Below the pieces are notes generated by a model. It was given only the letters and a program-made list of their open reading frames with translations, was not told the origin of the DNA and made no database searches. Shown piece after piece: positions 27,222 to 36,009 of a stretch of 64,000 nt of DNA. The stretch comes from Brevundimonas sp. NIBR10. GTDB taxonomy: Bacteria; Pseudomonadota; Alphaproteobacteria; Caulobacterales; Caulobacteraceae. The first letter of the stretch is position 1. The number at the start of each line of letters is the position of its first letter. The stretch covers positions 3,892,501-3,956,500 of the forward strand of contig NZ_CP115464.1 of NCBI RefSeq assembly GCF_027912515.1, written 5' to 3'. The translations under genes were made by a program, and so were the position numbers.

Positions 27222-27626
27222 TCAGTCACCGGGCGTCGGCTTGCCCCGGCCGCTCTTGATGCCCGACCGGTGCGACTTGGCGATCAGCCGCCGCTCCTTC
27301 GACGCCCGGGTCGGCCGCGTCGGGACGCGATAGATCGGGGCCACGGCCGCCTCGTCGACCATGGCCTGCAACCGCTCGATAGCGTCGGCGCGGTTACGCT
27401 CCTGGGTGCGGTGACGGACGGCGGTGATCAGGATGATGCCGTCCTGGGTCAGCCGACTGCCGGCCAGCTTCATCAGTCGCTGCTTCTGGCCATCCTTCAG
27501 CGAGGGCGAATTGACCACGTCGAACCGCATCTGCACGGCGGTCGAGACCTTGTTGACGTTCTGGCCGCCGGGTCCGCCGGCGCGAAAGAACCGGAACTCG
27601 AGTTCGTCTTCGGGAATAGCCGTCAT
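27222..27626 (-). CDS. arfB: Peptidyl-tRNA hydrolase ArfB (YaeJ), ribosome rescue
   Basis: A 134-residue class-I-release-factor-like protein with the catalytic GGQ in RAGGPGGQNVNKVSTAV (about residues 15-31) and a basic C-terminal tail (SKERRLIAKSHRSGIKSGRGKP) that in ArfB enters the mRNA channel of stalled ribosomes. It releases peptides on non-stop ribosomes. Starts at 27626 (MTAIPEDELEF); the longer open frame upstream overlaps yaiI and carries no domain. ATG overlaps the stop of the yaiI-like gene by four bases. Confidence 0.92.
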   Translation of the reverse strand: MTAIPEDELEFRFFRAGGPGGQNVNKVSTAVQMRFDVVNSPSLKDGQKQRLMKLAGSRLTQDGIILITAVRHRTQERNRADAIERLQAMVDEAAVAPIYRVPTRPTRASKERRLIAKSHRSGIKSGRGKPTPGD

Positions 27627-28117
27627 GACGGCGCGCCCGGCGGAGGCGGCGGGATCATGGCCAGCGCCTTCTTCGCCCTCACCACTGCTTGGTCGAGCGC
27701 CTGGAGGAAGTTCGACCGGTCGCGCGGGCCGAACGGCGGCGGGCCCGAGGTCGCCACCCCCATCGACCTCAGATGCTCGCCCACCATCCGCCCGGCGAGG
27801 GCCGAGCCGATGGAATTGGGCGTGAACGCCTGGCCGTTCGACTTGATCGCCTGGGCCCCGGATTTCAGGCAGCGGTCGGCCAGAGGGATGTCGGCGGTGA
27901 TGACCACATCGCCCGTCACGGCCCGCTCGGCGATCCAGTCGTCGGCGATGTCCGGCCCCGCATCGACCACGACCTGTTCGATCCATTTTTCGCGCGGCGT
28001 GTTGATCCAGGAGTTCGACACCACGAACACATGCAGGCCGTACCGGGCCGCCACGCGATAGACCTCGTCCTTCACCGGACAGGCGTCGGCGTCGATGAAG
28101 AGGCGGGGCTTGGGCAT
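27623..28117 (-). CDS. yaiI: YaiI/YqxD family (DUF188) protein
   Basis: About 164 residues from ATG 28117 (MPKPRLFIDADACPVKDEVYRVA). The N-terminal IDADACPVKxE signature and the VVITADIPLADRCLKSGAQ and NSIGSALAGRMVGEHLR segments identify the DUF188 family, thought to be PIN-like nuclease-fold proteins of unknown function. The longer upstream frame reads through the 133-bp repeat and is not coding. Coupled to arfB by ATGA. Confidence 0.9.
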   Translation of the reverse strand: MPKPRLFIDADACPVKDEVYRVAARYGLHVFVVSNSWINTPREKWIEQVVVDAGPDIADDWIAERAVTGDVVITADIPLADRCLKSGAQAIKSNGQAFTPNSIGSALAGRMVGEHLRSMGVATSGPPPFGPRDRSNFLQALDQAVVRAKKALAMIPPPPPGAPS

Positions 28118-28135
28118 GGGTGCAGTATATACCTG

Positions 28136-28268
28136 TCCCTCCCCCTCGGGGGAGGGTGGTCGAAGCGCAGCGGAGACCGGGTGGGAAGGGCAAGGCAAGT
28201 CAGCGCCGGTTCGCCTTGCCGCCCCCACCCGGTCGCTTCGCGCCCTGCCCTCCCCCGAGGGGGAGGGA
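28136..28268. repeat. 133-bp dispersed palindromic repeat, copy A
   Basis: The unit starts and ends with the self-complementary CCCTCCCCCTCGGGGGAGGG-type sequence and contains nested hairpins (CAAGGC..GCCTTG, ACCGGGT..ACCCGGT). It lies between the yaiI start and the stop of the amidohydrolase gene. It differs from copy B (49826-49958) at only about five positions by eye. Confidence 0.9.
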
Positions 28269-28275
28269 GAAACGG

Positions 28276-29643
28276 TTACTGGCTGTAGGCCGCAGGCATC
28301 CCGTTCGGCCCGGCCCCACCATTCCGATACCGATCCCTGAGCTGGAACTGGCGCGTCTGCATCGGCTGTTCGACGCCCGAGATGAACACCTGGCTGGCCG
28401 TGGTCAGGGGCTCCAGCGGGTCGCCAGACCAGACCACGACATCGGCCTGGGCTCCCGGGATCAGCTCGCCGAACGTCCCGCCCTCGCCGAAGATGCGGGC
28501 CGGGTTCACCGTCAGGGCCGCGATCGCCGACGCGTAGGGCAGGCCGTGCGAGACGGCGTTGCCGGCGTTGTAGCGGGCCTCGCGCGCCCGGTGGACGGAG
28601 CCTTCGTTGCCCTTGATGGCGATGACCACGCCCGCCGCGTTCAGCGCCGCCGCATTTTCCATCCGCGACGCCCGCGTCTCGAGCGATCCGGGCAGGTTGG
28701 AAATCGGGTTCAGCAACACTGGGGCCTTGGCCGCCGCGATCTGAGGCGCGACCAGCCAGCCTTCTTCCGCGCCGTCCAGGATGACCTTGACGCCCTCCTC
28801 CTGGGCCAGACGCAGGACCTGAAGAATGTCGGACGCCCGGTGGACGGTGACGATCAGCGGCATGGTCCCGTTGGCGACGGGGATCAGCGCCTCCAGATCC
28901 GCCCGCGACAGGCTGAGGTCGCGCAGGCCCGCCCGGTCATAGGCCGCCTTGTTGCGCGCATAGAGCCGTACCTCGGCCAGGCTTTCCTTAAACAGCGTGA
29001 ACTCGGCGCCGCGTGCGCCGCCGGCGACGCCCGCTCCGGCCTCGCCGAACGGCGCGACCATGGCCACGCGCGGTTTGACCAGGATGTCGGTGCCCTGGGC
29101 CAGGGTGATGATGGCGGCCTGTCCCGCGAACAGGCCCGGCGACTGGAAGCCGCCTTCGCCCGCGCCCGCGAAATCGGTCTCGCCGTCGTCCTGGTGGTTG
29201 CCGTGTCCGCCGCCGCCGCCCGGGTGGGCCGGCACGACGATGGCGCGGGTGATCCCGCCCGTGCGCGCCACCGGCAGGGTGAAGGACCAGGGGTCCAGCC
29301 CATAGGAGACGTCGAACGAGGCGCTGATCGTGTTGGCGTTGTTCGACAGGTCGTTCGACCCCGACACCGACGACACCTCGGACCCGCCGAGACCGGAGTC
29401 GACCGCGACGAAGCCGGGCGACACCGTCTTGCCGCGACCGTCGATGATGCGAGCACCCGCAGGAGCAGCCCCCGTGCCGACCGAGACGATGGTCGCCCCG
29501 TCCATGACGACGGTGCCGTTCTCGATCACGGCGGTGCCGGTCAGCACCTTGGCGCCGGTGATGGCCACGACCTCGGCCGAAGCCGGGACGGCGAGCGCGG
29601 TCAGGGCCGCGCCCAGAAGAAGCGTCTTGAGCGAGATACGCAT
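28276..29643 (-). CDS. Exported amidohydrolase-like protein lacking the HxH motif
   Basis: A 455-residue protein with a signal peptide (MRISLKTLLLGAALTALAVPASA) and the composite beta-domain plus TIM barrel of amidohydrolases: GAKVLTGTAVIENGTVVMDGATIVSVG, and near the end NPARIFGEGGTFGELIPGAQADVVVWSGDP. The metal-binding PGxIDxHxH position instead reads PGFVAVDSGLGG, so the two key His are missing, and the later His motifs are weak. It probably has altered metal use or is a non-catalytic partner. It directly follows a canonical relative (29643-31121), sharing one base. Confidence 0.75.
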   Translation of the reverse strand: MRISLKTLLLGAALTALAVPASAEVVAITGAKVLTGTAVIENGTVVMDGATIVSVGTGAAPAGARIIDGRGKTVSPGFVAVDSGLGGSEVSSVSGSNDLSNNANTISASFDVSYGLDPWSFTLPVARTGGITRAIVVPAHPGGGGGHGNHQDDGETDFAGAGEGGFQSPGLFAGQAAIITLAQGTDILVKPRVAMVAPFGEAGAGVAGGARGAEFTLFKESLAEVRLYARNKAAYDRAGLRDLSLSRADLEALIPVANGTMPLIVTVHRASDILQVLRLAQEEGVKVILDGAEEGWLVAPQIAAAKAPVLLNPISNLPGSLETRASRMENAAALNAAGVVIAIKGNEGSVHRAREARYNAGNAVSHGLPYASAIAALTVNPARIFGEGGTFGELIPGAQADVVVWSGDPLEPLTTASQVFISGVEQPMQTRQFQLRDRYRNGGAGPNGMPAAYSQ

Positions 29644-31121
29644 CAGCGGGCTCCTTCAGTCACGTTGGCGGCGGTCAGGCCGTAGCCGGGCTGGCCCAGC
29701 TCGAAATCGGACCTCGGCTGATAGGCTGGATCGAACCGGTCATAGGCCTTGGCCCCGTCGATGAAGACCTGGTCGGCGCGCGCGTAGACGCTCAAGGGAC
29801 TGGCGGACCAGATCACCACATCGGCGCGCTTGCCGGCCTCCAGCGACCCCGTCTCCTTGTCGATGCCGATGGCGCGGGCGGCGTTCACGGTGAACCAGCT
29901 GATCGCGCGTTCCTCGCTGATATCGAGCCCCGCCGCACGACCGGCGGCCAGAGCCGCGGCCGCCTCCTGGTTGAGGCGCTGGGTCAGTTCGGGGTCGTCG
30001 GAATGGATGACGGCGCACGAGCCTTCGGCCGCATCGACCAAGGCCGCATTGGCCTCGACCGCGTCCAGCCCCTCCATCTTGAAGCCCCACCAGCCGGTCC
30101 ACATCGCCGCACAGGTGCCGTTGGCCGCAAGCATCGGCGCGACCTTGTAGGCCTCGATGGCGTGGTGGAAGGTCGTGATCTTGTAGCCGAATTCCTTGGC
30201 GATATCGAGCATCACCGCCATCTCGTCGGCGCGGTAGCAGTGGTTCTGAACCAGGATCGACCCGTCCAGAACGCCCGCCAGTGTCTCGTTCTGGAGATTG
30301 CGCGTGGGGGGCGAGCCCTCACCGGTCTCGCGCCACTTGTCCCACTTGTCCTTGTAGTCGCGCGCCGCGATGAAGGCGGCACGATAGCCGGCGACATTGC
30401 CCATGCCGGTCGCCGGGCTCTGGTTGCGCCCGCCATAGACCCGTGAGGGATTCTCGCCACAGGCCATCTTCAGCGTGTGCGGTGCGCCGGGGAACTTCAT
30501 CCCCTGCATGGTGATCGACGGCACGTTGCGCACCGTCACGCCGCGTCCGCCGAACAGGTTCGCCGAGCCGGGCAGGATGCCGAGCGTGGTCACGCCGCCG
30601 GCGCGGGCGGTGTTGAACCCGGGATCCTGGGGCCAGATCGAATGTTCGGCCCAGACCTGGGCGGTGTTCGGGCTGGTCGCCTCGTTGCCGTCGCTCATCC
30701 CCTGCACGCCCGGCGACGGATAGACGCCCAGGTGCGAGTGGACGTCGATGACGCCCGGCGTGACGAACCGGCCGCGCCCGTCGATGACCGTGTATCCGGC
30801 CGGGACCGGCGTATCGGCCCCGCCGATCGCCTCGACCTTGCCGTCAGCCATCAGGACGACGCCGTTCTCAATCTTCCGGCCCGCTCCGTCGAACACGGTC
30901 GCGCCCACGATCGCCGAGTTCTGGCGAGGCAGGGGGGCGTAGGTCGAGGGGAAGGGATCGAGGTTGGCCTGGACGTCCAGCCCGGTCGCCAGCGGCTTGA
31001 CCTCGGCCTTGTCGGCGGTGTCCTCAGCGGCGGGGGTGGCCCCGGTGGTGGCGCAGGCGCCGAGCGCAAGAACACAGGCGAGGACGGCGAGGCTGGACCC
31101 TCGCAGGGCGGAACGAAACAT
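29643..31121 (-). CDS. Amidohydrolase, probable lipoprotein
   Basis: A 492-residue amidohydrolase with a lipobox (ACVLALGACATT) at the N-terminus. Metal-site motifs are intact: GVIDVHSHLG (HxH), a Lys/His region around TFHHAIEAYK, and the late Asp in HSDDPELTQRL; the composite domain ends KRADVVIWSASPLSVYARADQVFIDG. Envelope-exposed hydrolase of unknown substrate (dipeptide, imide or hydantoin-type are family options). Its stop overlaps the ATG of the HxH-less relative, so both are made together. Confidence 0.8.
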   Translation of the reverse strand: MFRSALRGSSLAVLACVLALGACATTGATPAAEDTADKAEVKPLATGLDVQANLDPFPSTYAPLPRQNSAIVGATVFDGAGRKIENGVVLMADGKVEAIGGADTPVPAGYTVIDGRGRFVTPGVIDVHSHLGVYPSPGVQGMSDGNEATSPNTAQVWAEHSIWPQDPGFNTARAGGVTTLGILPGSANLFGGRGVTVRNVPSITMQGMKFPGAPHTLKMACGENPSRVYGGRNQSPATGMGNVAGYRAAFIAARDYKDKWDKWRETGEGSPPTRNLQNETLAGVLDGSILVQNHCYRADEMAVMLDIAKEFGYKITTFHHAIEAYKVAPMLAANGTCAAMWTGWWGFKMEGLDAVEANAALVDAAEGSCAVIHSDDPELTQRLNQEAAAALAAGRAAGLDISEERAISWFTVNAARAIGIDKETGSLEAGKRADVVIWSASPLSVYARADQVFIDGAKAYDRFDPAYQPRSDFELGQPGYGLTAANVTEGAR

Positions 31122-31207
31122 CTGGGGACGGCTCTCCTGATACGCCGACGGCGTGGGTCGAGCCCGATTACAAGAGCGTCACACGCTGTGCGTCAAAGGC
31201 GGAAATA

Positions 31208-31486
31208 TTACATTCCTGTAAGACGATCTCCGAGTTCGGCGTCGTCGAGGTCCTCGACATGGATCATCTTCAGCCGCGATTGCCCGCCGCGCGCCAGGGA
31301 TACCGCCGTGCGGGCGACACCAAGCGACTTCGCCAGCAGCCGGATCAGGGCCGTATTGGCCGCTCCTTCGACGGGCATTGCCCGAACACGGACCTTGAGA
31401 ACCGGACGGCCCTCCGGGTCGGTGTCCCAGCCGTCGATGCGATCATGAGACGCACCAGGGCTCAGCTTGACGGCCAGCCTGCCCAT
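31208..31486 (-). CDS. DUF167 (YggU) family protein
   Basis: A 92-residue protein starting at 31486 (MGRLAVKLSPGASHDRI). The pattern LKVRVRAMPVEGAANTALIRLLAKSLGVARTAVSLARGGQSRLK is the DUF167/YggU signature (GxANxxLixxLAkxlgvpkxxvxixxGxxSRxK). Small conserved protein of unknown function with a possible nucleic-acid link. Lies 8 bases after the SdpI-like gene, so probably in its operon. Confidence 0.9.
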   Translation of the reverse strand: MGRLAVKLSPGASHDRIDGWDTDPEGRPVLKVRVRAMPVEGAANTALIRLLAKSLGVARTAVSLARGGQSRLKMIHVEDLDDAELGDRLTGM

Positions 31487-31494
31487 CGACCGGG

Positions 31495-31869
31495 TCAGGC
31501 GGCCCCGGTCCGGTTCCGCAGCGACAGGCAGTAGGCGAAGGTCACCGTCATGCCGAGGATCACCGCACCGCAACCGACAATCACTGCCGTCATGACCGGC
31601 GCGAAGACGAAGGCCCCGGCATAGACGAGACCGCTGATCACCATGGACCAGCCGGCGACGCGCTGGGCCTTGCGGGCACCAGCACCCGGGACGAAGGTCT
31701 TGGGGATACGATTGCCGAAGGAGGCGATCATCAGACCGGTCGCCCCCAGCACGATACGCAGGGTCGTATCCTGGTCGATGAAGCCGAGGTTGCGGGCCAG
31801 GCTCGCGCAGAGCGCCAGAACGACAATGCCTCCGCCCCAGGCGAGGCTGTTGATCAGGTCCTTGTTCAT
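31495..31869 (-). CDS. Four-helix membrane protein, SdpI-like
   Basis: A 124-residue integral membrane protein, about four helices (residues about 9-29, 38-55, 68-90, 93-115). SFGNRIPKTF and the following AGWSMVISGLVYAGAFVF recall the C-terminal module of SdpI-family proteins (GNxxPK ... GW..), which in Bacillus give immunity to the SDP toxin and sequester an ArsR-like repressor. Immediately downstream of an ArsR-type gene (ATGA overlap), which fits an SdpR/SdpI-style pair. The match is loose; treat the name as a hypothesis. Confidence 0.5.
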   Translation of the reverse strand: MNKDLINSLAWGGGIVVLALCASLARNLGFIDQDTTLRIVLGATGLMIASFGNRIPKTFVPGAGARKAQRVAGWSMVISGLVYAGAFVFAPVMTAVIVGCGAVILGMTVTFAYCLSLRNRTGAA

Positions 31870-32162
31870 CTTGCAGGCTCCTGCGTGGGGGACGACGCCC
31901 GGGCGTCGAGACCGAACGAATGGACAAAGCCCAGCAGGGCTTCCTCGAGCACCGAGAGTTTCAGGTGATAGATGACGGACTTTCCGGCCTTCTCGGCGTG
32001 GACCAGGTCGGCCTCTTTCAGCACGGCGAAATGCGCCGACATGGTGGGTTTGGAGACGTCGAAACGGTCGCTGATCTCCCCCGCGGTCATCGGCCCCTGA
32101 CGCAGGAGCTGGAGCACCCGCCGGCGCGTGGGATCGGAAAGGGCTTTGAATACCTGGCTCAC
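31866..32162 (-). CDS. ArsR-family autorepressor, SdpR-like
   Basis: A 98-residue winged-helix regulator: MSQVFKALSDPTRRRVLQLLRQGPMTAGEISDRFDVSKPTMSAHFAVLKEADLVHAEKAG is the ArsR DNA-binding domain. There are no Cys metal sites, which fits the SdpR-like, metal-free subgroup. It overlaps the membrane gene by four bases, and the candidate operator TTAGCTAA (32173-32180) sits just upstream of its start. Confidence 0.85.
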   Translation of the reverse strand: MSQVFKALSDPTRRRVLQLLRQGPMTAGEISDRFDVSKPTMSAHFAVLKEADLVHAEKAGKSVIYHLKLSVLEEALLGFVHSFGLDARASSPTQEPAR

Positions 32163-32172
32163 GCTAAGACAA

Positions 32173-32180
32173 TTAGCTAA
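32173..32180. promoter_or_regulatory. Short palindrome upstream of the ArsR-type gene
   Basis: TTAGCTAA, an 8-bp perfect palindrome in an AT-rich patch, 11 bases ahead of the start at 32162. A plausible, unproven binding site for the encoded repressor. Confidence 0.3.
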
Positions 32181-32217
32181 ACATCGAAATGAGTCAAGTC
32201 ACCGGGAACACAACATG

Positions 32218-32248
32218 AAAAAGGGCGCGAAGCTCTCGCCCCGCGCCC
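32218..32248 (-). terminator. Intrinsic terminator after etfA
   Basis: On the minus strand GGGCGCG and CGCGCCC form a 7-bp stem followed by a run of five T, 21 bases after the etfA stop. A textbook rho-independent terminator closing the etfBA operon. Confidence 0.8.
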
Positions 32249-32268
32249 TGTTCAAAAGCCGCCCGACG

Positions 32269-33198
32269 TCAGCCCAGAGCGGTCATCAGCTCCGGAACGA
32301 CCGTCTTGTAGTCGCCGACGATGCCGAAGTCGGCGACCTGGAAGATCGGGGCGTCGGCGTCCTTGTTGATGGCGACGATGATCTTGGAGTCCTTCATCCC
32401 GGCCAGGTGCTGGATGGCGCCCGAGATACCGACGGCGATGTAGAGGGCCGGAGCCACCACCTTGCCGGTCTGGCCGACCTGATAGTCGTTGGGGGCATAG
32501 CCGGCGTCCACGGCCGCGCGGCTGGCCCCCACGGCGGCGCCCAGCTTGTCGGCCAGGGGCTCGATCACGGCGTGGAATTCCTCGGCCGAGCCCAGGGCGC
32601 GACCGCCCGAGACGATGATCTTGGCGGCGCCCAGTTCAGGGCGATCCGACTTGACCAGTTCCTCGCCGACGAAGGTCGCCTTGCCGGCTTCGGCGCCGGC
32701 GACGGTCTCGACCGGAGCCGAGCCGCCTTCGGCCGCGGGAGCGAAGTTGGTCGGGCGGACGGTGATGACCTTCTTGGCGTCCGACGACTGGATGGTCTCC
32801 AGCGCGTTGCCCGCATAGATCGGACGCACGAAGGTATCGGCCGAGATCACCTCGACGATGTCAGAGATCGGCGCGACATCCAGCTTGGCGGCCAGGCGAG
32901 GCATGAAATTCTTGCCGTCATTGGTCGCGGGGGACAGGATGGCGTCATAGCCGCCGGCCAGACCCAGGACGGTCTTCTCGACATCCTCGGCCAGTTGGTG
33001 ACCCAGGCCGGCGCTTTCGGCCAGCAGGACCTTGCGGACACCGGCTATCTTCGCGGCCGAATCCGCAGCGGCCTTAGCGCCGGAGCCGACGACCAGGACA
33101 TCGACGTCACCGCCGAGGGCCAGGGCGGCGGTCACGGTCTTGTGGGTGGTGTCGCGGACAGCCGAACCGTCGTGGTCGGCGATGACGAGAACGGCCAT
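32269..33198 (-). CDS. etfA: Electron transfer flavoprotein alpha subunit
   Basis: A 309-residue ETF alpha subunit: N-terminal AMP/FAD-like domain ([12 protein letters not shown]), and the C-terminal FAD-binding part with [53 protein letters not shown]. With EtfB it carries electrons from acyl-CoA and related dehydrogenases to the ETF-quinone oxidoreductase. Follows etfB by one base and ends at a clear terminator. Pairs functionally with the bkd operon, whose products feed acyl-CoA dehydrogenases. Confidence 0.95.
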   Translation of the reverse strand: MAVLVIADHDGSAVRDTTHKTVTAALALGGDVDVLVVGSGAKAAADSAAKIAGVRKVLLAESAGLGHQLAEDVEKTVLGLAGGYDAILSPATNDGKNFMPRLAAKLDVAPISDIVEVISADTFVRPIYAGNALETIQSSDAKKVITVRPTNFAPAAEGGSAPVETVAGAEAGKATFVGEELVKSDRPELGAAKIIVSGGRALGSAEEFHAVIEPLADKLGAAVGASRAAVDAGYAPNDYQVGQTGKVVAPALYIAVGISGAIQHLAGMKDSKIIVAINKDADAPIFQVADFGIVGDYKTVVPELMTALG

Positions 33199-33199
33199 C

Positions 33200-33964
33200 T
33201 TACAGGGCTCCTGCGGTCTTGAGCTTGGACACCAGTTCGGCGGCGTCGGCCACCTTGATCCCGGCGGAACGGGTCGCGGGCGCGGTCACCTTGACTACCG
33301 TCAGGCGCGGCGCGGTATCGACGCCGTAGTCGGCGACCGCCTTCATGGCGATCTCCTTCTTCTTGGCCTTCATGATGTTGGGCAGGCTGGCGTAGCGCGG
33401 GGTGTTGAGGCGCAGGTCCACGGTCACCACGGCCGGCAGGGTCGCCGCCAGGGTCTGGAGACCGCCGTCGACTTCACGCGTCACGGTCGCCTTGCCGTCG
33501 GCGATCTCGATCTTCGAAGCGAAGGTGGCCTGGGGCCAGTCGAGCAGAGCCGCCAGCATCTGGCCGACCGCATTGTTGTCGCCGTCGATCGACTGCTTGC
33601 CCATCAGGACCAGGTCCGGCTTTTCCTCATCGACCACGGCCTTGAGCAGCTTGGCGACGGCCAGGGGCTCCAGATCGGCGTCGGACTGGATCAGGATGCC
33701 GCGATCGGCGCCCATGGCCAGGGCCGTGCGGATCGTTTCCTGCGCCTGCTGGACGCCGATGGACACCACGACGATCTCGCTGATCGTGCCGGCCGCATGA
33801 TGCTCCTTGCCCTCCTTCAGGCGCACGGCCTCCTCGACGGCGATTTCGTCGAAGGGGTTCATGCTCATCTTGACGTTGGCCAGATCGACGCCGGTCTGGT
33901 CCGCCTTGACGCGGGCCTTGACGTTGTAGTCGATGACCCGTTTGACGGGGACGAGTACCTTCAT
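33200..33964 (-). CDS. etfB: Electron transfer flavoprotein beta subunit
   Basis: 254 residues from ATG 33964 ([14 protein letters not shown]). Typical ETF beta: [26 protein letters not shown], the AMP-binding [46 protein letters not shown] signature, and the recognition loop [20 protein letters not shown], which in other bacteria is the methylated, partner-binding segment. The frame is open further upstream but has no domain. First gene of etfBA. Confidence 0.95.
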   Translation of the reverse strand: MKVLVPVKRVIDYNVKARVKADQTGVDLANVKMSMNPFDEIAVEEAVRLKEGKEHHAAGTISEIVVVSIGVQQAQETIRTALAMGADRGILIQSDADLEPLAVAKLLKAVVDEEKPDLVLMGKQSIDGDNNAVGQMLAALLDWPQATFASKIEIADGKATVTREVDGGLQTLAATLPAVVTVDLRLNTPRYASLPNIMKAKKKEIAMKAVADYGVDTAPRLTVVKVTAPATRSAGIKVADAAELVSKLKTAGAL

Positions 33965-34098
33965 TGCGCTATCCACACTGTGGTCAAGAATTGGGGCCAG
34001 GTAGTTGGCGCAGGGAATGGAACGCGCCGCCCGGCCTGTCAACGTAACGCAACGTGAACTAGACCATCCATCGCACCCGTAGTGTTCAACGAGACCCC

Positions 34099-34440
34099 AT
34101 GACCCGCTTCCTGACCACGAAACGCCTGGGCATACTGTTCGCCGGCCTGTTCGCCCTGACGCTGGTCGGGGTGTTCGGCTACCAGCGGCTGTTCCTTGAC
34201 CCGCAGGAGAAATGCGAGGCCAGCGGGCGGTGGTGGTACGAAGAGGGCCGGACCTGCGAAACACCGCTCTATCTGCCGGACCTGACGGGCCGTCCCGCCG
34301 GGGTCTCTCGCGACGAATGGTCGAGGGAACAGGCCCGCGAACTGGTCGAGATCGAACACCGCCTCGCCGCCGAGAAGGCCGCGCGCCAGGCTCAGACCGA
34401 CCGCGACCGCGCCCTGGTGGAAAAGAACAGCGGCTTCTGA
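34099..34440 (+). CDS. Small membrane-anchored protein of unknown function
   Basis: A 113-residue protein with one N-terminal membrane helix (about residues 10-28), then a short extracytoplasmic or cytoplasmic domain with two Cys ([20 protein letters not shown]) and a charged, helical C-terminus ([24 protein letters not shown]). No family recognised. Its stop overlaps the next ATG (TGATG), suggesting coupling with the DUF4287 gene. Confidence 0.55.
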   Translation: MTRFLTTKRLGILFAGLFALTLVGVFGYQRLFLDPQEKCEASGRWWYEEGRTCETPLYLPDLTGRPAGVSRDEWSREQARELVEIEHRLAAEKAARQAQTDRDRALVEKNSGF

Positions 34441-34658
34441 TGTCGTTCCAGGCCTATCTCGACAACATCCAGGCCAAGACCGGCAAGACCGCCGACGACT
34501 TCGCCGCCCTGGCCACCCGGAAAGGCTTCGTCGCGGACGGCGACCTGGCACCGGGCGTGAAGGCCGGTCAGATCGTGGACTGGCTGAAGACCGACTTCGA
34601 CCTGGGTCACGGCCACGCCATGGCGCTGGTCGCCTCGTTCAAGGGCAAGCGGGACTGA
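34440..34658 (+). CDS. DUF4287-family small protein
   Basis: A 72-residue protein from ATG 34440. The pattern [27 protein letters not shown]......[27 protein letters not shown] is the DUF4287 signature: a small alpha-helical domain. Members are widespread in proteobacteria, function unknown. Overlaps the upstream stop by one base. Confidence 0.8.
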   Translation: MSFQAYLDNIQAKTGKTADDFAALATRKGFVADGDLAPGVKAGQIVDWLKTDFDLGHGHAMALVASFKGKRD

Positions 34659-34665
34659 ACCGCGC

Positions 34666-35877
34666 TCAGCGGAACAGCAGCCAGCCTGCCAGCGCCGCCC
34701 CCGCAAGGATGACCGCGATCGCATAGCGGCTCTTCCAGAACCAGACGGCGGCGAAGGCCAGGACGAAGATCGCGACGGCCACCGGGATCGACGGCACGCG
34801 TTCCAGGGTCGCCCATCCCAGTTGCAGGCTGGTCGCCGCGATGATCCCGACCACCGCCGCCGCGACCCCGGCCAGCAGTCGGTGCAGCCGCTCGTCGGCG
34901 ACCACAGCTTCCAGCCGCTCATAGAAGATCATCGAAAAGGCGAAGGCCGGCAGGAAGACCCCCGCCGTCATGGCAAGCGCTCCCGCCCAGCCGCCGACCA
35001 CGAAGCCGACGAAGGTGCAGAAGATTACCAGCGGTGCCGGAATGACCCCGGCGAAGGCCACTCCGTCCAGAAACGTCCCGTCCCCGATCAGCCCTCGCCC
35101 CACCGTATCGGCCCGCACATAGGGGATGGCCGTATAGGCCCCACCGAAGGTCAACAGCCCCGCCTTCAGTCCGGTCCAGAACATGGCCAGGGTTCCGGCG
35201 GAGGTACCGATCGCGACACCCGGCTCGACTACGGGCGCGACACGATGAAGCAGCACCGCCACGACGGCGGCGGCCGCGACCACTGCTGTGGCCAGCAACG
35301 GCTGCCCGCCCTTGACGAGCGCATAGGCCACACCTCCTGCCAGCAGCACGATCCAGAACCCGACCCCGACGAGCGTCGCGATCAGGCCTGCACCTGCGAT
35401 GCCCCATAGCCAGCGGTCCTCCAGGATATGGCCGCCGATCTTGTGTACGGCCCGCATGATGACCGCCACCACCGCCGACTGGACGCCCAGGAAGGCTCCG
35501 GCCAGCACGCTCATGGCCGGGGCCAGCGACACATAGGCCCAGCCGATCCCCAGCATGATCAGGAACCCGGGCAGCATGAAGCCGAGCCCGGCCAGCAGTC
35601 CGCCGATCCGACCGCGTGCCCGCATCCCCAGATGGACGCACAGCTCGTGCGCCTCCGGCCCCGGCAGGACCTGAAGCACCGCCAGCAGGCGGTTGAAGTG
35701 GCCGCTGGATATCCCGCGCTCCTGATCGACCAGTTCCTTGCGGATCATGGCGATCTGGGCGACGGGGCCGCCGAAGGCCATGGCACCGAAGCGCAGGAAG
35801 CGCAGGAACAGCGCCGGATAGGTCAGGGTGGGCGGGGTGGGTTCAGGCTCGGGTATCGTCAGGTCAGGCGTCGTCAC
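34666..35877 (-). CDS. chrA: Chromate efflux transporter ChrA
   Basis: A 403-residue CHR-family membrane protein made of two homologous halves, about ten helices. The N-terminal half has FGAMAFGGPVAQIAMI and VLQVLPGPEAHEL; the C-terminal half has KAGLLTFGGAYTAIPYVRAD, both signatures of the long-chain ChrA group. It exports chromate using the proton motive force. No chrB regulator is adjacent. The NrsF-type anti-sigma at 44.3 kb is, in Caulobacter, linked to chromate stress; a connection here is only speculation. Confidence 0.9.
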   Translation of the reverse strand: MTTPDLTIPEPEPTPPTLTYPALFLRFLRFGAMAFGGPVAQIAMIRKELVDQERGISSGHFNRLLAVLQVLPGPEAHELCVHLGMRARGRIGGLLAGLGFMLPGFLIMLGIGWAYVSLAPAMSVLAGAFLGVQSAVVAVIMRAVHKIGGHILEDRWLWGIAGAGLIATLVGVGFWIVLLAGGVAYALVKGGQPLLATAVVAAAAVVAVLLHRVAPVVEPGVAIGTSAGTLAMFWTGLKAGLLTFGGAYTAIPYVRADTVGRGLIGDGTFLDGVAFAGVIPAPLVIFCTFVGFVVGGWAGALAMTAGVFLPAFAFSMIFYERLEAVVADERLHRLLAGVAAAVVGIIAATSLQLGWATLERVPSIPVAVAIFVLAFAAVWFWKSRYAIAVILAGAALAGWLLFR

Positions 35878-36009
35878 AGGTCATGCTCCGACCCACGCCA
35901 TCGGCGTGGGAAAAGGAGCGGAGCTTGGACAGGAAGGCCGTCTGATCGGGCGTCCGCATGAGCCCGATGCGCCGAAGCTACGCTGCCGAGATCATCCTGC
36001 CAAGCCGGC

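Noticed and set aside
27700..28288. Long plus-strand ORF over yaiI and the repeat
   Set aside because: Antisense shadow of yaiI with no domain; the same peptide pattern recurs at the second repeat copy because the DNA repeats.
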